The position numbers were made by a program, and so were the translations under genes. The notes below the pieces were generated by a model that made no database searches, was not told where the DNA came from, and saw nothing but the letters and a program-made list of their open reading frames with translations. From assembly GCA_016342755.1 (NCBI GenBank), contig JAEINS010000003.1, positions 124,001 to 188,000 on the forward strand: 64,000 bases of DNA, read 5' to 3'. How positions within the stretch are numbered: position 1 is the stretch's first letter; every line of letters begins with the position of its first letter. Source of the stretch: Melioribacteraceae bacterium (GTDB taxonomy: Bacteria; Bacteroidota; Ignavibacteria; Ignavibacteriales; Melioribacteraceae). Positions 36,847 to 46,113 of the stretch are shown here, piece by piece.

Positions 36847-37851
36847 CTACATCGTTAATGACATTATTGATTTTGCAGTGTGCAGACGATTCTCAGCTTC
36901 ATCAAATACAATAGATATATCCGGGTTATCCAGTATCTCATCTGTTACTTCGTTTCCTCTATCGGCCGGAAGCGCATGCATAAGTTTTACATTCTTATCA
37001 GCTAAAGCAATTCTTTTATCGTTACAAATCCAGTTATGATATTTCTCTAAGTTTACTTTCATTTCTTTTTTACATTCATCTTCATTATCCAAATAATCCT
37101 GAACACCGTAATGGCCAAATCCTCCCCAGTTTTTTGGAATAACAATATGCGCCCCTTCAAATGCTTCATCCATATCATTAGTGAATTTTAGACTTCCACC
37201 ACCGTCTTTTGCATTCTTCTCAGCTTTTTCAACAATGTCCTTGCTTAAAGGAAATTCTTTTGGATGCGCGACTGTAACATCAATTCCATATCTGGGAAAT
37301 AACAGAATTTGTGTTTGCGGAACTGATAATGGTTTTGAATGTGTATCGGCATAAGCCCATGAAACCGTGACTTTAAGATTTTTAGTATCAGAGCCGCAAT
37401 GTTCAAATATCGTCATTAAATCTGCAAGCCCCTGGAATGGATGATATATATCATCCTGTAATGACATAATAGGCTTTGTAGAGTTCTCTGCCATTTCGGT
37501 TAAATACTTATTACCGATTCCATAAAAACAATTTCTGGATGCAATTCCGTGTCCCATACGCGAAAGGATAATTGCAGTATCTTTAGGAGCTTCGCCATGC
37601 GATAGCTGCATTTTATCGGCTGTTAAATCGTGTGCATGTCCGCCTAGCTGAGTCATACCGGCTTCCATAGAATTTCTTGTTCTGGTTGACTGTTCAAAAA
37701 ATATCATGAACAATGTTTTGTAAGGAAGGTCTAAAGTTAATTCCTCTTTATAAAATTTTTCTTTTAACTCTTTTGCTTTTTCAAATACTGTATCTAATTC
37801 TTCTTTTGTCCAATCATCACAAGTTAAAAAATGTTTCCCTTTTAAATCCAT
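36847..37851 (-). CDS. ygeW: YgeW-family knotted carbamoyltransferase
   Basis: This 334-residue transcarbamoylase-fold protein has the carbamoyl-phosphate site FEQSTRTRNSMEAGM near residues 53-67 and the HPFQGLADL motif near 138. The amino-substrate loop is HALPADRGNEVTDEIL, not the HCLP of ornithine transcarbamoylase. Insertions such as GHAHDLTADKMQLSHGEAPK fit the YgeW/unknown-carbamoyltransferase group. In the purine pathway it is thought to work towards carbamoyl phosphate, removing carbamoyl groups from ureido products. It lies between ygeY (43 bases) and the ThrC-like gene (3 bases). Confidence 0.88.
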   Translation of the reverse strand: MDLKGKHFLTCDDWTKEELDTVFEKAKELKEKFYKEELTLDLPYKTLFMIFFEQSTRTRNSMEAGMTQLGGHAHDLTADKMQLSHGEAPKDTAIILSRMGHGIASRNCFYGIGNKYLTEMAENSTKPIMSLQDDIYHPFQGLADLMTIFEHCGSDTKNLKVTVSWAYADTHSKPLSVPQTQILLFPRYGIDVTVAHPKEFPLSKDIVEKAEKNAKDGGGSLKFTNDMDEAFEGAHIVIPKNWGGFGHYGVQDYLDNEDECKKEMKVNLEKYHNWICNDKRIALADKNVKLMHALPADRGNEVTDEILDNPDISIVFDEAENRLHTAKSIMSLTM

Positions 37852-37894
37852 AACATCTCCTATTGATAAATCAAATGAAGCCGATGAAATCTAT

Positions 37895-39088
37895 TTATTC
37901 GTTTAAATAATTTGCAGCAAACATTGCATAAAACGCCGAAGCTTTTACTAAATGCTCAACCGAAACTTTTTCATTTGGTGCATGAGCTAAAACCTCATTG
38001 CCGGGACCAAAACCAATTGTCGGGATTCCGTAAATTCCATTTATAGTTACAGCATTTGTTGAGAATGTCCATTTATCAACCTTGGGATCTTCTCCAAATA
38101 ACTCTTTATATGCTGCAACCCCTTTTTGAACTATTGTATTATTTTCTTCCAATTTCCATGTCGGATAATATTTCTCCATCCCATATTTCAAACCGGTGAA
38201 GGATTCTTCATTATAATTAAGCACTTTAACTTTAGCGTTAAACTCAGCCACAATTTTTTCAATCTGGTTTACAGCAAGCTCTTTATCTTCACCCCAGGTA
38301 AGTCTTCTATCCAAATGCATTTTACAATAATCTGAAACAGCACACAGCGAGGGACTTTTAGATTGCATGTCTGTTACAGTAACAGTTCCTTTGCCAAGAA
38401 AAGGATCTGCTAAAAGATTTTCATTTAGCTTTTCAATTTCTAATGCCGCTTTAGAAGCCATATATATTGCGTTCTTTCCACGTTCAGGAGCCGAACCATG
38501 CGAGGATACGCCAAAAAATTCAACTTCCATTTCCATTCTTCCGCGATGCCCGCGGTAAAGATTCATATTAGTCGGTTCCGTTATAACTACACATTCCGGC
38601 TTAATCTTTTCTTCTTCAATTATATACTTCCAGCAAAGGCCATCGCAATCTTCTTCAATTACAGAACCAACAAAATAGATTGTTAAGTCCTTACTTATTC
38701 CTAACTCTTTTATAATCCTTCCTGCAGTAACAAAAGCAGCCGGACCACCTTTCTGATCAACTGTTCCGCGTCCGAGAACAAATCCATCTTTAATTTCGCC
38801 TCCAAGCGGATCAAAATCCCAATTCTCTAAATTACCCATATCTACAGTGTCAATATGTCCATCAAATGCTATAACCCTTTTACCATTACCAATTCTGCCA
38901 ATTACATTTCCTAAACCATCAATTCTAACTTCATCAAAACCAGCTTCTTCCATCTGCTGCTTAAGTTCATTAACAACTTCTTTTTCTTGTAAGCTAAGAG
39001 ATTTTTTAGTTATTAAGTTTGAAAGATTTTGCGAAGTATAGTTTTGATATTCATTTGCTAATTTAAGGACTTCTGAATTTATACTCAT
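37895..39088 (-). CDS. ygeY: YgeY-family M20 metallohydrolase (selenium/purine-linked)
   Basis: This 397-residue M20 peptidase-like hydrolase has metal-site motifs IAFDGHIDTVDMG and GRGTVDQKGGPAAF, the catalytic Glu pair SVIEEDCDGL, then CVVITEPTNMNLYRGHRGRM and a C-terminal GFGPGNEVLAHAPNE with the last histidine ligand. These match YgeY, a hydrolase genetically linked to selenium-dependent molybdenum hydroxylases and required in urate catabolic clusters. It likely cleaves an amide or ureido intermediate. It is the first gene of the ygeY-ygeW-thrC-like unit and is divergent from ygfK. Confidence 0.9.
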   Translation of the reverse strand: MSINSEVLKLANEYQNYTSQNLSNLITKKSLSLQEKEVVNELKQQMEEAGFDEVRIDGLGNVIGRIGNGKRVIAFDGHIDTVDMGNLENWDFDPLGGEIKDGFVLGRGTVDQKGGPAAFVTAGRIIKELGISKDLTIYFVGSVIEEDCDGLCWKYIIEEEKIKPECVVITEPTNMNLYRGHRGRMEMEVEFFGVSSHGSAPERGKNAIYMASKAALEIEKLNENLLADPFLGKGTVTVTDMQSKSPSLCAVSDYCKMHLDRRLTWGEDKELAVNQIEKIVAEFNAKVKVLNYNEESFTGLKYGMEKYYPTWKLEENNTIVQKGVAAYKELFGEDPKVDKWTFSTNAVTINGIYGIPTIGFGPGNEVLAHAPNEKVSVEHLVKASAFYAMFAANYLNE

Positions 39089-39220
39089 TTGAATACCGTT
39101 ATAATTTGGTCAAATTTGTTTTCCAGAATGAATTTAAAAAAAACAAAATTTTAATTCAATAATATCTTATATTTAAAATAAATTTTGCTTTAGAGGAATT
39201 GCTAATAATAAGGGGTTAAA
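39089..39220. promoter_or_regulatory. Divergent ygeY/ygfK regulatory region
   Basis: These 132 AT-rich bases hold the promoters of both arms. A -7-like TATATTTA at 39168-39175 points towards ygfK and AGGGGTT precedes its ATG. No clear operator is seen. Confidence 0.5.
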
Positions 39221-42200
39221 ATGTCAGATAAAATGGGAACTTTCAGTTTTTCGGGACTCTTAAACTGGATTATTGATGAATACCTCAACAGTAAAACCAC
39301 TTTTAATATTCCCGAATCCAAATTTGTTAAAGCAAATTCTGACAATTATAATGTATTTAATCAATCAATTGATTTTCCAATTGGACCCGCTGCCGGACCT
39401 CATACACAAATGGCGCATAATATTATTACTTCCTATCTCTGCGGCGGTAGATTCTTCGAATTGAAAACAGTCCAGATTATGGATGAACTTGAAATAGACA
39501 AACCTTGTATTTATGCAGCCGAGGAAGGTTATAACGTTGAGTGGTCACAAGAACTAAAATTAAATGAATCGTACGATGAATATTTAAAGGCATGGTTATT
39601 AATTCATCTTTTGCAAGAAGTTGTTTCGCCAAGTGATAATAGGGGTTTTATATTCAACATGAGCGTTGGTTACGATTTGAAAGGAATAAAATCGGATCCA
39701 ATTGATTCGTTCATAAATAATTTAATTGATTCAGGTTCAAATAATTTATTTCATAAATACAAAAATGAACTTATAGAATTTTTTGAAAATAAAAATTTTA
39801 AAAAGTTCGCACAAATCTTGCAAATTGAAATCCCTAAATTAAAAAGCAGAATTGAAAACATTTCTCCTATTATCTCAAATTCAGTTACCCTGTCAACAAT
39901 GCACGGATGTCCCCCGAAAGATATAGAATCAATTGCTAAGTATCTTATCGAAGAAAAACGGCTTCATACTTATGTAAAATTAAATCCCACATTATTAGGA
40001 TTTGAAAAGGTTAATCAGATTCTTAGAAAACACGGATATGACCATATAGAGTTGGAAAAAGAATCGTTTGAACATGACATGCAATTTGAGGATTGCATTC
40101 CTATGCTTGGAAGATTAGTAAAGTTTTCTAAACAGCATAATAAAATTTTTGGAATTAAACTTTCTAATACTTTGGGAGTTTCAAATAAGGGTGATAAACT
40201 GCCTGGCGGAGAAATGTACATGTCAGGAAAAGCGTTATTCCCATTAACAATTAATCTTGCCGCCAAAATTAAACAACATTTTATAGAAGCAATACCAATC
40301 TCCTATTCAGGCGGAGCTTCTATTCATAACATTATAGATATTCTGGAAACAGGAATCACTCCGGTTACTTTTGCAACTGATTTGTTAAAGCCTGGAGGAT
40401 ATTTGAGACTGGCACAAATAGCTGAGAAAATAAAAAACCATAACCATAATTATTCATCTGTCATCGATATAGAAAAACTAAATCAGGTTGCTGTTGAAGC
40501 TTTAGAAAATAAATTTTATTCGAAGGAATTAGAGTTTAAGAATGAAATTAATCTTTTAAAGAAACTTCCTTTATTCGACTGCTATATTGCGCCCTGTGTT
40601 GAAGCATGCCCAATTCACCAGGATGTTTCTGAGTATATTCATTTTATAAAAAACGGGAACTTCAAAAAAGCGACTGAAATTATTCTGGATAAGAATCCTC
40701 TGCCTAATATAACTGGTCATATATGCGATCATCAATGTATGCATAATTGTACAAGGCTGAATTATGATAACCCGGTTGAAATACGGGAACTTAAAAAGTT
40801 TGCTATGGAAAAAGGATTTGATCAATTTATTAATAATATTAAACCAGTTAATAAATTATTAAATAAAAAAGTTGCCATAATTGGAGCGGGTCCATCAGGT
40901 TTAGCAGCGGCATATTTTCTTGCCAGGGAGGGATTAAGGGTAACTATATTTGAAAAAACAGAAAAGGCTGGCGGTACTGTTATTCAAACTATTCCCGAGT
41001 TTCGTATTCCTAAAGATATTATTGAAAAAGATATTGATTTGATTAAGAAAACAGGGGTTGAATTTAGATTTAACATTGATGAACATTTTAATATTTCAAA
41101 ATTAAAGGAAGCCGGATATGACTATATATATCTTGCCATCGGGGCTGGAATATCTCAGGAACTTGATCTGCATAATAATAAAAATGTTCTTGAAGCAATT
41201 AGTTTCTTAAAACAATTTAATAAAAAAGAAAAAATTGAATTAGGAAAGCGGGTAGCTATAATTGGCGGTGGAAACTCAGCAATGGATGCGGCCAGAGCTG
41301 CAAAGAGAATTGACGGTGTTGAAAAGGTTACAATAGTTTATAGAAGAACAAAAGAATATATGCCGGCTGATATGGAAGAATTCTATAACGCAATAAATGA
41401 AGGTATAATTTTCAGAGACTTACTACAGCCGGTTAAATTTGAAGATGGAACATTAATTTGTCAGGAAATGAAATTATCAGAAGTTGATTTTGATGGTAGA
41501 AGAAATGTAAATCCTATCCCCGATAAATTAGCTAAACTATCAATTGATACGATTATTACTGCTATCGGGGAGAAAGTTGATTATAATCTTTTGGATCAGA
41601 ATAATCTATTAAGCAATAATTATCTAAAAATTAATTCTGATACACTGCAGACAATTAAACCAAATGTCTTTATTGGAGGAGATGCCAAAAGTGGACCGGC
41701 AACGGTTGTAGAGGCTATTGCAGACGCAAAAAAAGTTTCTAATGCAATTTTTGAGCAACTTGGAATTAACATTACTGAAACTGAATTCTCTATTTCTGAT
41801 TATCAGGATCAGATAGAAAGAGTAAAAGGAAAAGTTTATAACAATGAAAATTATGACCTGGTTGAAAAAGCAAAACTATGTTTAAGCTGTAATTATAATT
41901 GCAATAAATGTGTTGAAGTATGTCCTAATAGAGCTAATATACTGATTAAAAGCCCGGCGGGCAGATTCAAAGATACTCATCAGATTATTCATATTGATCA
42001 GCTCTGCAACGAATGCGGCAACTGTACAACATTTTGCCCTTATAACGATTCACCGTATAAAAGTAAATTCACAATGTTTAATTCTGAATCTGAATTTAAG
42101 AACAGCAGTAATAATGGATTTCTAATTCAATATAATGAACAAGTAATACCAGGCTCTATATTTTTAAGAATAAATAATAAAGTAGAAACTCATAAGTTTG

Positions 42201-42286
42201 ATAGTGATTTTATTAATACAGATAGAAAAGAATTTTTACTGATTAATGAAATAATTTCAAATTATAATTATTTGGTTAAAAGTTAG
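39221..42286 (+). CDS. ygfK: YgfK-type iron-sulfur flavo-oxidoreductase
   Basis: This 1021-residue protein matches YgfK (about 1030 residues), historically called putative selenate reductase subunit and now part of the anaerobic uric-acid gene set. In order: a dihydropyrimidine-dehydrogenase-like flavin domain (FPIGPAAGPHTQMA; VTLSTMHGCPPKDIESIA), a GltD-like Fe-S segment near 453-520 (CIAPCVEACPIHQDVSEYI; HICDHQCMHNCTR), FAD and NADPH Rossmann motifs (IIGAGPSGLAAAYF near 553; IIGGGNSAMDAARA near 680), and a C-terminal ferredoxin domain (CLSCNYNCNKCVEVCP near 886; CNECGNCTTFCPYN near 928). It probably moves NAD(P)H electrons onto or off a purine ring. It is the only plus-strand gene of the island. 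Confidence 0.93.
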   Translation: MSDKMGTFSFSGLLNWIIDEYLNSKTTFNIPESKFVKANSDNYNVFNQSIDFPIGPAAGPHTQMAHNIITSYLCGGRFFELKTVQIMDELEIDKPCIYAAEEGYNVEWSQELKLNESYDEYLKAWLLIHLLQEVVSPSDNRGFIFNMSVGYDLKGIKSDPIDSFINNLIDSGSNNLFHKYKNELIEFFENKNFKKFAQILQIEIPKLKSRIENISPIISNSVTLSTMHGCPPKDIESIAKYLIEEKRLHTYVKLNPTLLGFEKVNQILRKHGYDHIELEKESFEHDMQFEDCIPMLGRLVKFSKQHNKIFGIKLSNTLGVSNKGDKLPGGEMYMSGKALFPLTINLAAKIKQHFIEAIPISYSGGASIHNIIDILETGITPVTFATDLLKPGGYLRLAQIAEKIKNHNHNYSSVIDIEKLNQVAVEALENKFYSKELEFKNEINLLKKLPLFDCYIAPCVEACPIHQDVSEYIHFIKNGNFKKATEIILDKNPLPNITGHICDHQCMHNCTRLNYDNPVEIRELKKFAMEKGFDQFINNIKPVNKLLNKKVAIIGAGPSGLAAAYFLAREGLRVTIFEKTEKAGGTVIQTIPEFRIPKDIIEKDIDLIKKTGVEFRFNIDEHFNISKLKEAGYDYIYLAIGAGISQELDLHNNKNVLEAISFLKQFNKKEKIELGKRVAIIGGGNSAMDAARAAKRIDGVEKVTIVYRRTKEYMPADMEEFYNAINEGIIFRDLLQPVKFEDGTLICQEMKLSEVDFDGRRNVNPIPDKLAKLSIDTIITAIGEKVDYNLLDQNNLLSNNYLKINSDTLQTIKPNVFIGGDAKSGPATVVEAIADAKKVSNAIFEQLGINITETEFSISDYQDQIERVKGKVYNNENYDLVEKAKLCLSCNYNCNKCVEVCPNRANILIKSPAGRFKDTHQIIHIDQLCNECGNCTTFCPYNDSPYKSKFTMFNSESEFKNSSNNGFLIQYNEQVIPGSIFLRINNKVETHKFDSDFINTDRKEFLLINEIISNYNYLVKS

Positions 42287-42365
42287 CTTTATCATTATAA
42301 TAATAGATTTCTCACCTCGTTAAACTAGGGATTAGAGATGATAGATTTTATAATCTGGAACAGTT

Positions 42366-42848
42366 CTATTGTGAGAGATCTGTTATCATATCAGTATCTG
42401 CCGTTGCTCTGGCAGCATCTATAATTTGTTTATAACCAGTACAGCGGCATAAATTACCGGCAATTGCTTCTTTTATTTCTTCATCAGCTGGATTGTTATT
42501 CTTCAATAATAATGCATAGATCGACATTATCATCCCCGGTGTACAGTAACCACACTGAACAGCTCCATACTTCAAAAAATTTTCTTGCAGTACATTTAAC
42601 TTCCCATTTTCCGAAACACCTTCTATAGTTAATATTTCAGAATCTATTAACTGTCCTGCTAACACAAGACATGAATTTACCGCTAGTTTATTCATAATTA
42701 TAGTACAGGCACCACATTCCCCAATGCTACAGCCTTCTTTTGTACCCGTAAGTGAAAAATCTTCACGAAGTATGTCTATCAATCGCCTGTTTTCATCAGT
42801 CTCTAATTTTACTTTTTTCCCATTGAGAATAAAACTAATTTGAATCAT
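42366..42848 (-). CDS. Molybdenum hydroxylase 2Fe-2S subunit (XdhD-associated)
   Basis: This 160-residue small subunit has two 2Fe-2S sites: C40, C45 and C48 in GCSIGECGACTIIMN and the C-terminal set in CGYCTPGMIMSIYA and NLCRCTGYKQI. It is the third gene of a three-subunit hydroxylase (large, FAD, Fe-S in transcription order) and would carry electrons from Moco to FAD. It ends convergent with ygfK, 79 bases apart. Confidence 0.93.
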   Translation of the reverse strand: MIQISFILNGKKVKLETDENRRLIDILREDFSLTGTKEGCSIGECGACTIIMNKLAVNSCLVLAGQLIDSEILTIEGVSENGKLNVLQENFLKYGAVQCGYCTPGMIMSIYALLLKNNNPADEEIKEAIAGNLCRCTGYKQIIDAARATADTDMITDLSQ

Positions 42849-42856
42849 TTCGTTTC

Positions 42857-43723
42857 CTAATTGTATAAAATTTTTCTTAACAACTGATATAATGACTGCT
42901 GAACAACCGGCAATTTATAATCACTGGACCAGCGAAGTCCGGTTATATCTAAAACTGTCTTACCAACTTTTTGCGATAAAGTAATAAGTAAATCTTTGTT
43001 TATTTTTTTAGAAGTACTAAAATTTTCAACTTCATCAAATCTTATTGCAACAGGCGCAATAGCACCACCAGCAATGCGCAAATCTTTGATGATATTATTT
43101 TCTGTATATATAAGAACCGATAGACTCAGTCTGCTTATCGCAACTCCCCGCCGTCTTCCAAGTTTATAAAAATCGCCTTTATAATTTTTCCTGAGTTTTG
43201 GAATTTGAATAAAAGTAATTATCTCATCATCACCAAGAAGTGTGCTATATGGTTTTTGAAGAAAATCTTTGAGCATAATCTGTTTTCTTAAATGTTTAGA
43301 CTGGATTATCAATGAAGCATCATAACATAATAATGGCGATAGTGAATCGGCACATGGTGCATTATTCACAATATTCCCCCCTATTGTAGCTCTATTTCTT
43401 ATTTGCAGACTTCCTACTTTTGAAGAAGCCTTACATAACAGAGGGAACTCCTGATTCAATAATTCATTTCCTACAATATCAGTAAAAGTTAATCCTGAAC
43501 CTATTAGAACATTGTTATTAGTTTCTTTTACGGATTCTAATTCACTTACAGCGTTAATATCAATTAGTCTTTTTACATTTGAAAATCTCGATGAACTTTG
43601 CATCATTCCGGGTATTACATCGGTTCCGCCGGAAATTATTTTTGTTTTAATTGAGGAATTACTTAAAAGTTGAAGCACTTCTTCAAGATTTTTTGCCTTT
43701 ATGAATTCAAAATTATTTAACAT
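42857..43723 (-). CDS. Molybdenum hydroxylase FAD-binding subunit
   Basis: This 288-residue medium subunit has the FAD-binding PCMH-type motifs TKIISGGTDVIPGM and RNRATIGGNIVNNAPCADSL and a C-terminal CO-dehydrogenase flavoprotein domain (KLGRRRGVAISRLSLSV). It corresponds to E. coli YgfM, found next to xdhD. It overlaps the large-subunit stop by one base and is 8 bases before the 2Fe-2S gene. Confidence 0.92.
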   Translation of the reverse strand: MLNNFEFIKAKNLEEVLQLLSNSSIKTKIISGGTDVIPGMMQSSSRFSNVKRLIDINAVSELESVKETNNNVLIGSGLTFTDIVGNELLNQEFPLLCKASSKVGSLQIRNRATIGGNIVNNAPCADSLSPLLCYDASLIIQSKHLRKQIMLKDFLQKPYSTLLGDDEIITFIQIPKLRKNYKGDFYKLGRRRGVAISRLSLSVLIYTENNIIKDLRIAGGAIAPVAIRFDEVENFSTSKKINKDLLITLSQKVGKTVLDITGLRWSSDYKLPVVQQSLYQLLRKILYN

Positions 43724-46113
43724 TATGCACTGCCTCTTTTTACTGATGCTGGAGATAACTTCCGATTCAAAACAATTTCCTCCAGATTTAACGGGAGATT
43801 TCTATACCTGACACCAGTTGCGTTATATATAGCATTACTTATTGCAGCCGAAGTCAGCTCAAGTGTTGGTTCTCCCAACGATTTAGCGCCCCAGGGACCA
43901 TACTCCTCTTCACCTTCAACAAAATGTACATCAATATTATCTATATCTTTACTTGTTGGGATTAATAATTCATCAAAATTTTGATGTTTAATTTTTCCGT
44001 CTATTGTATTAAGTTCTTCCCACAAACATAATCCTGCTCCTTGTGTAACACCACCGTAAACCTGTCCCTTTGCACCTAACAAATTAATCACCTTACCGGG
44101 ATCATGTACTGCTGTAATGTTTTCTATGTATACTTCTCCGGTTGTAATATTAACTTTTACTTCCGCAACCTGACATCCATATACATAAGTAAAATAAGCA
44201 TTGCCCTGACCTTTCTCTTCATCCCAGTCAACATTAGGGCCCGCATACCAGCCAACCGCCGAAATATTAACTCCCTTATTATAAGCCAGTTTACAAAGGT
44301 CTTTGAAACTCATTGAATATTTATCATAAGTAACCATTCCATTTGTAAATTCAACCCGGGCAATTTGGGGAATATTATAGTTTTCAATAAATACATCCAA
44401 TAAATTTCTTTTAATCTTTTCAGTCGCATCTTTTACAGCACCACCTCCCATTATAGTAGATCTGGAAGCCACTGTTGGACCACTATCCATAACATAGCCA
44501 GTGTCAATACCAAGATAAAACACATCTTCAAATGGAATTCCTAAAACCTCTGAAACTACTATGGAAAAAGTGGTTCGCAACCCCTGTCCATTTTCAGCTA
44601 ATCCTGAATGCAAATATACAGAGCCATCGTTTTGTAAGGAAACAAAAACTGAGGCAGCATCAATACCTTCGGCACCGAGAGAACATCCTCTAAAACTGCA
44701 TGATAATCCAATACCTCTTCTCCAGACATTTTCCGGTTCTATAAATTGTTCTTTATCAAGTATAAACTCTTTTTCTCTTTGTTCTGAACCAATAATAAAA
44801 TCTTTTTGAACTCTGTCCTTAGAAAACTTTTCCCACTTATCATTAAATCCTGATTCATCGGATGCTTTAGCTAATACTTTTTTTAATGTTACTTCATGCG
44901 AGTTTAATATTTGTCCGCTTGCTGTTACTGATCCGGAGTTATATCCATTGATTTCACGAAGCTTAAAGGGAGATATTTTTAATTCTTCCGCTATCTCGTC
45001 CATCAACGATTCTTGAGCAAAAACAGGCTGCGGGGAACCAAATCCGCGAAATGCACCAGTATATGGATTATTTGTATAAACACCTTTCACATTAGTTTCA
45101 ACATTTTCGATCTCATAAGACCCGGTTGCCTGAACAACTGATCGCCATGTTACAAAGGGAGTCATTGAAGCATAAGCACCGCCATCGGCAATAATATCAA
45201 TTTTCATCGCCTTTATTTTGCCATCCACATTAAACCCTGCCTTATATTTCATTTTATAAGGATGTCTTTTATACGATTCCAGAATAGAATCTTCCCGGTT
45301 ATATCTAATCTTTACCGGTCTATTACATTTTACCGCAGCAATAGAAGCTCTTGCAGCCAGCACATTCATTGTATCATCTTTTCCGCCAAATGAGCCGCCT
45401 AATTCTGCTTGTTCAACACGCACTTTTGCTAAAGGCCATCCAAGTACCGAAGCGGCAACACTTCTTGTTGTATGAGGATTTTGAATACTTCCAATTATCT
45501 TTACACCTTTATTTCCTTCTAGCGGAATTGCGATAACAGCTTCAGGTTCAATATATGCATGCTCCTGATAAGATGTAGAGTAACTTCTCTCTATCACATA
45601 ATCACTGTTTTTAAACCCTTCTTCAACATTCCCTTTTCTCAAAGGATATTCACAAATAAGATTATTTGAAGATTCTTCATGTATAACCGGGGCATCTTCA
45701 TTCATTGCTAAAGATGAATTAGATAAAATCGGGAGTTCACTATATTCAACTTTTATTTTCGTCAGCAGTTTTTTTATTTCTTTTTCATTATTGCCGACTA
45801 ACATTGCCAAAACATCACCTGAAGTTCTAACTTTATCGAAACAAAAAATAGGCTGATCTTTTTTAATAGCTCCAACTTTTTTTGCTCCGGGAATATCTTC
45901 AGAAGTTATAATTGCAGTTAAGTTTTTATTATCTGCAATCTCTGAAAAATCAATACTCTTAATTTCAGCGTGTACAACTGTTGTTCTGAGCATTACCCCA
46001 TATAATATATCTTTCAATACAATATCATCCGCAAACATTGCAGTACCGGTTACTTTTTCTAATCCGTCTTGTCTTATAACTTCTTTGCCAACAATTGAAA
46101 AATCTTTTTTCAT
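43723..46113 (-). CDS. Molybdopterin-binding subunit, XdhD-like hydroxylase
   Basis: This 796-residue molybdenum hydroxylase large subunit has YIEPEAVIAIPLEGNKGVKI, ELGGSFGGKDDTMNVLAARA, GAFRGFGSPQPVFAQ, the Moco contact GLAENGQGLRTTFSIV and the C-terminal GAKSLGEPTLELTSA with the catalytic Glu. The ENGQG loop (not EMGQG as in XdhB here) and the three-gene layout resemble the XdhD/selenium-dependent branch. Substrate is likely a purine other than that of XdhAB, or the same ring at another position; that is inference. The stop-start junction with the ssnA gene overlaps by four bases. Confidence 0.9.
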   Translation of the reverse strand: MKKDFSIVGKEVIRQDGLEKVTGTAMFADDIVLKDILYGVMLRTTVVHAEIKSIDFSEIADNKNLTAIITSEDIPGAKKVGAIKKDQPIFCFDKVRTSGDVLAMLVGNNEKEIKKLLTKIKVEYSELPILSNSSLAMNEDAPVIHEESSNNLICEYPLRKGNVEEGFKNSDYVIERSYSTSYQEHAYIEPEAVIAIPLEGNKGVKIIGSIQNPHTTRSVAASVLGWPLAKVRVEQAELGGSFGGKDDTMNVLAARASIAAVKCNRPVKIRYNREDSILESYKRHPYKMKYKAGFNVDGKIKAMKIDIIADGGAYASMTPFVTWRSVVQATGSYEIENVETNVKGVYTNNPYTGAFRGFGSPQPVFAQESLMDEIAEELKISPFKLREINGYNSGSVTASGQILNSHEVTLKKVLAKASDESGFNDKWEKFSKDRVQKDFIIGSEQREKEFILDKEQFIEPENVWRRGIGLSCSFRGCSLGAEGIDAASVFVSLQNDGSVYLHSGLAENGQGLRTTFSIVVSEVLGIPFEDVFYLGIDTGYVMDSGPTVASRSTIMGGGAVKDATEKIKRNLLDVFIENYNIPQIARVEFTNGMVTYDKYSMSFKDLCKLAYNKGVNISAVGWYAGPNVDWDEEKGQGNAYFTYVYGCQVAEVKVNITTGEVYIENITAVHDPGKVINLLGAKGQVYGGVTQGAGLCLWEELNTIDGKIKHQNFDELLIPTSKDIDNIDVHFVEGEEEYGPWGAKSLGEPTLELTSAAISNAIYNATGVRYRNLPLNLEEIVLNRKLSPASVKRGSA

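Noticed and set aside
39221-42286. Reading the gene as glutamate synthase small subunit or dihydropyrimidine dehydrogenase
   Set aside because: The GltD-like and DHOD-like parts are both present, but the N-terminus, total length and gene context fit YgfK.
43723-46113. Possible selenocysteine in the XdhD-like enzyme
   Set aside because: The frame is uninterrupted and shows all expected motifs; selenium in this family is a labile cofactor, not Sec.
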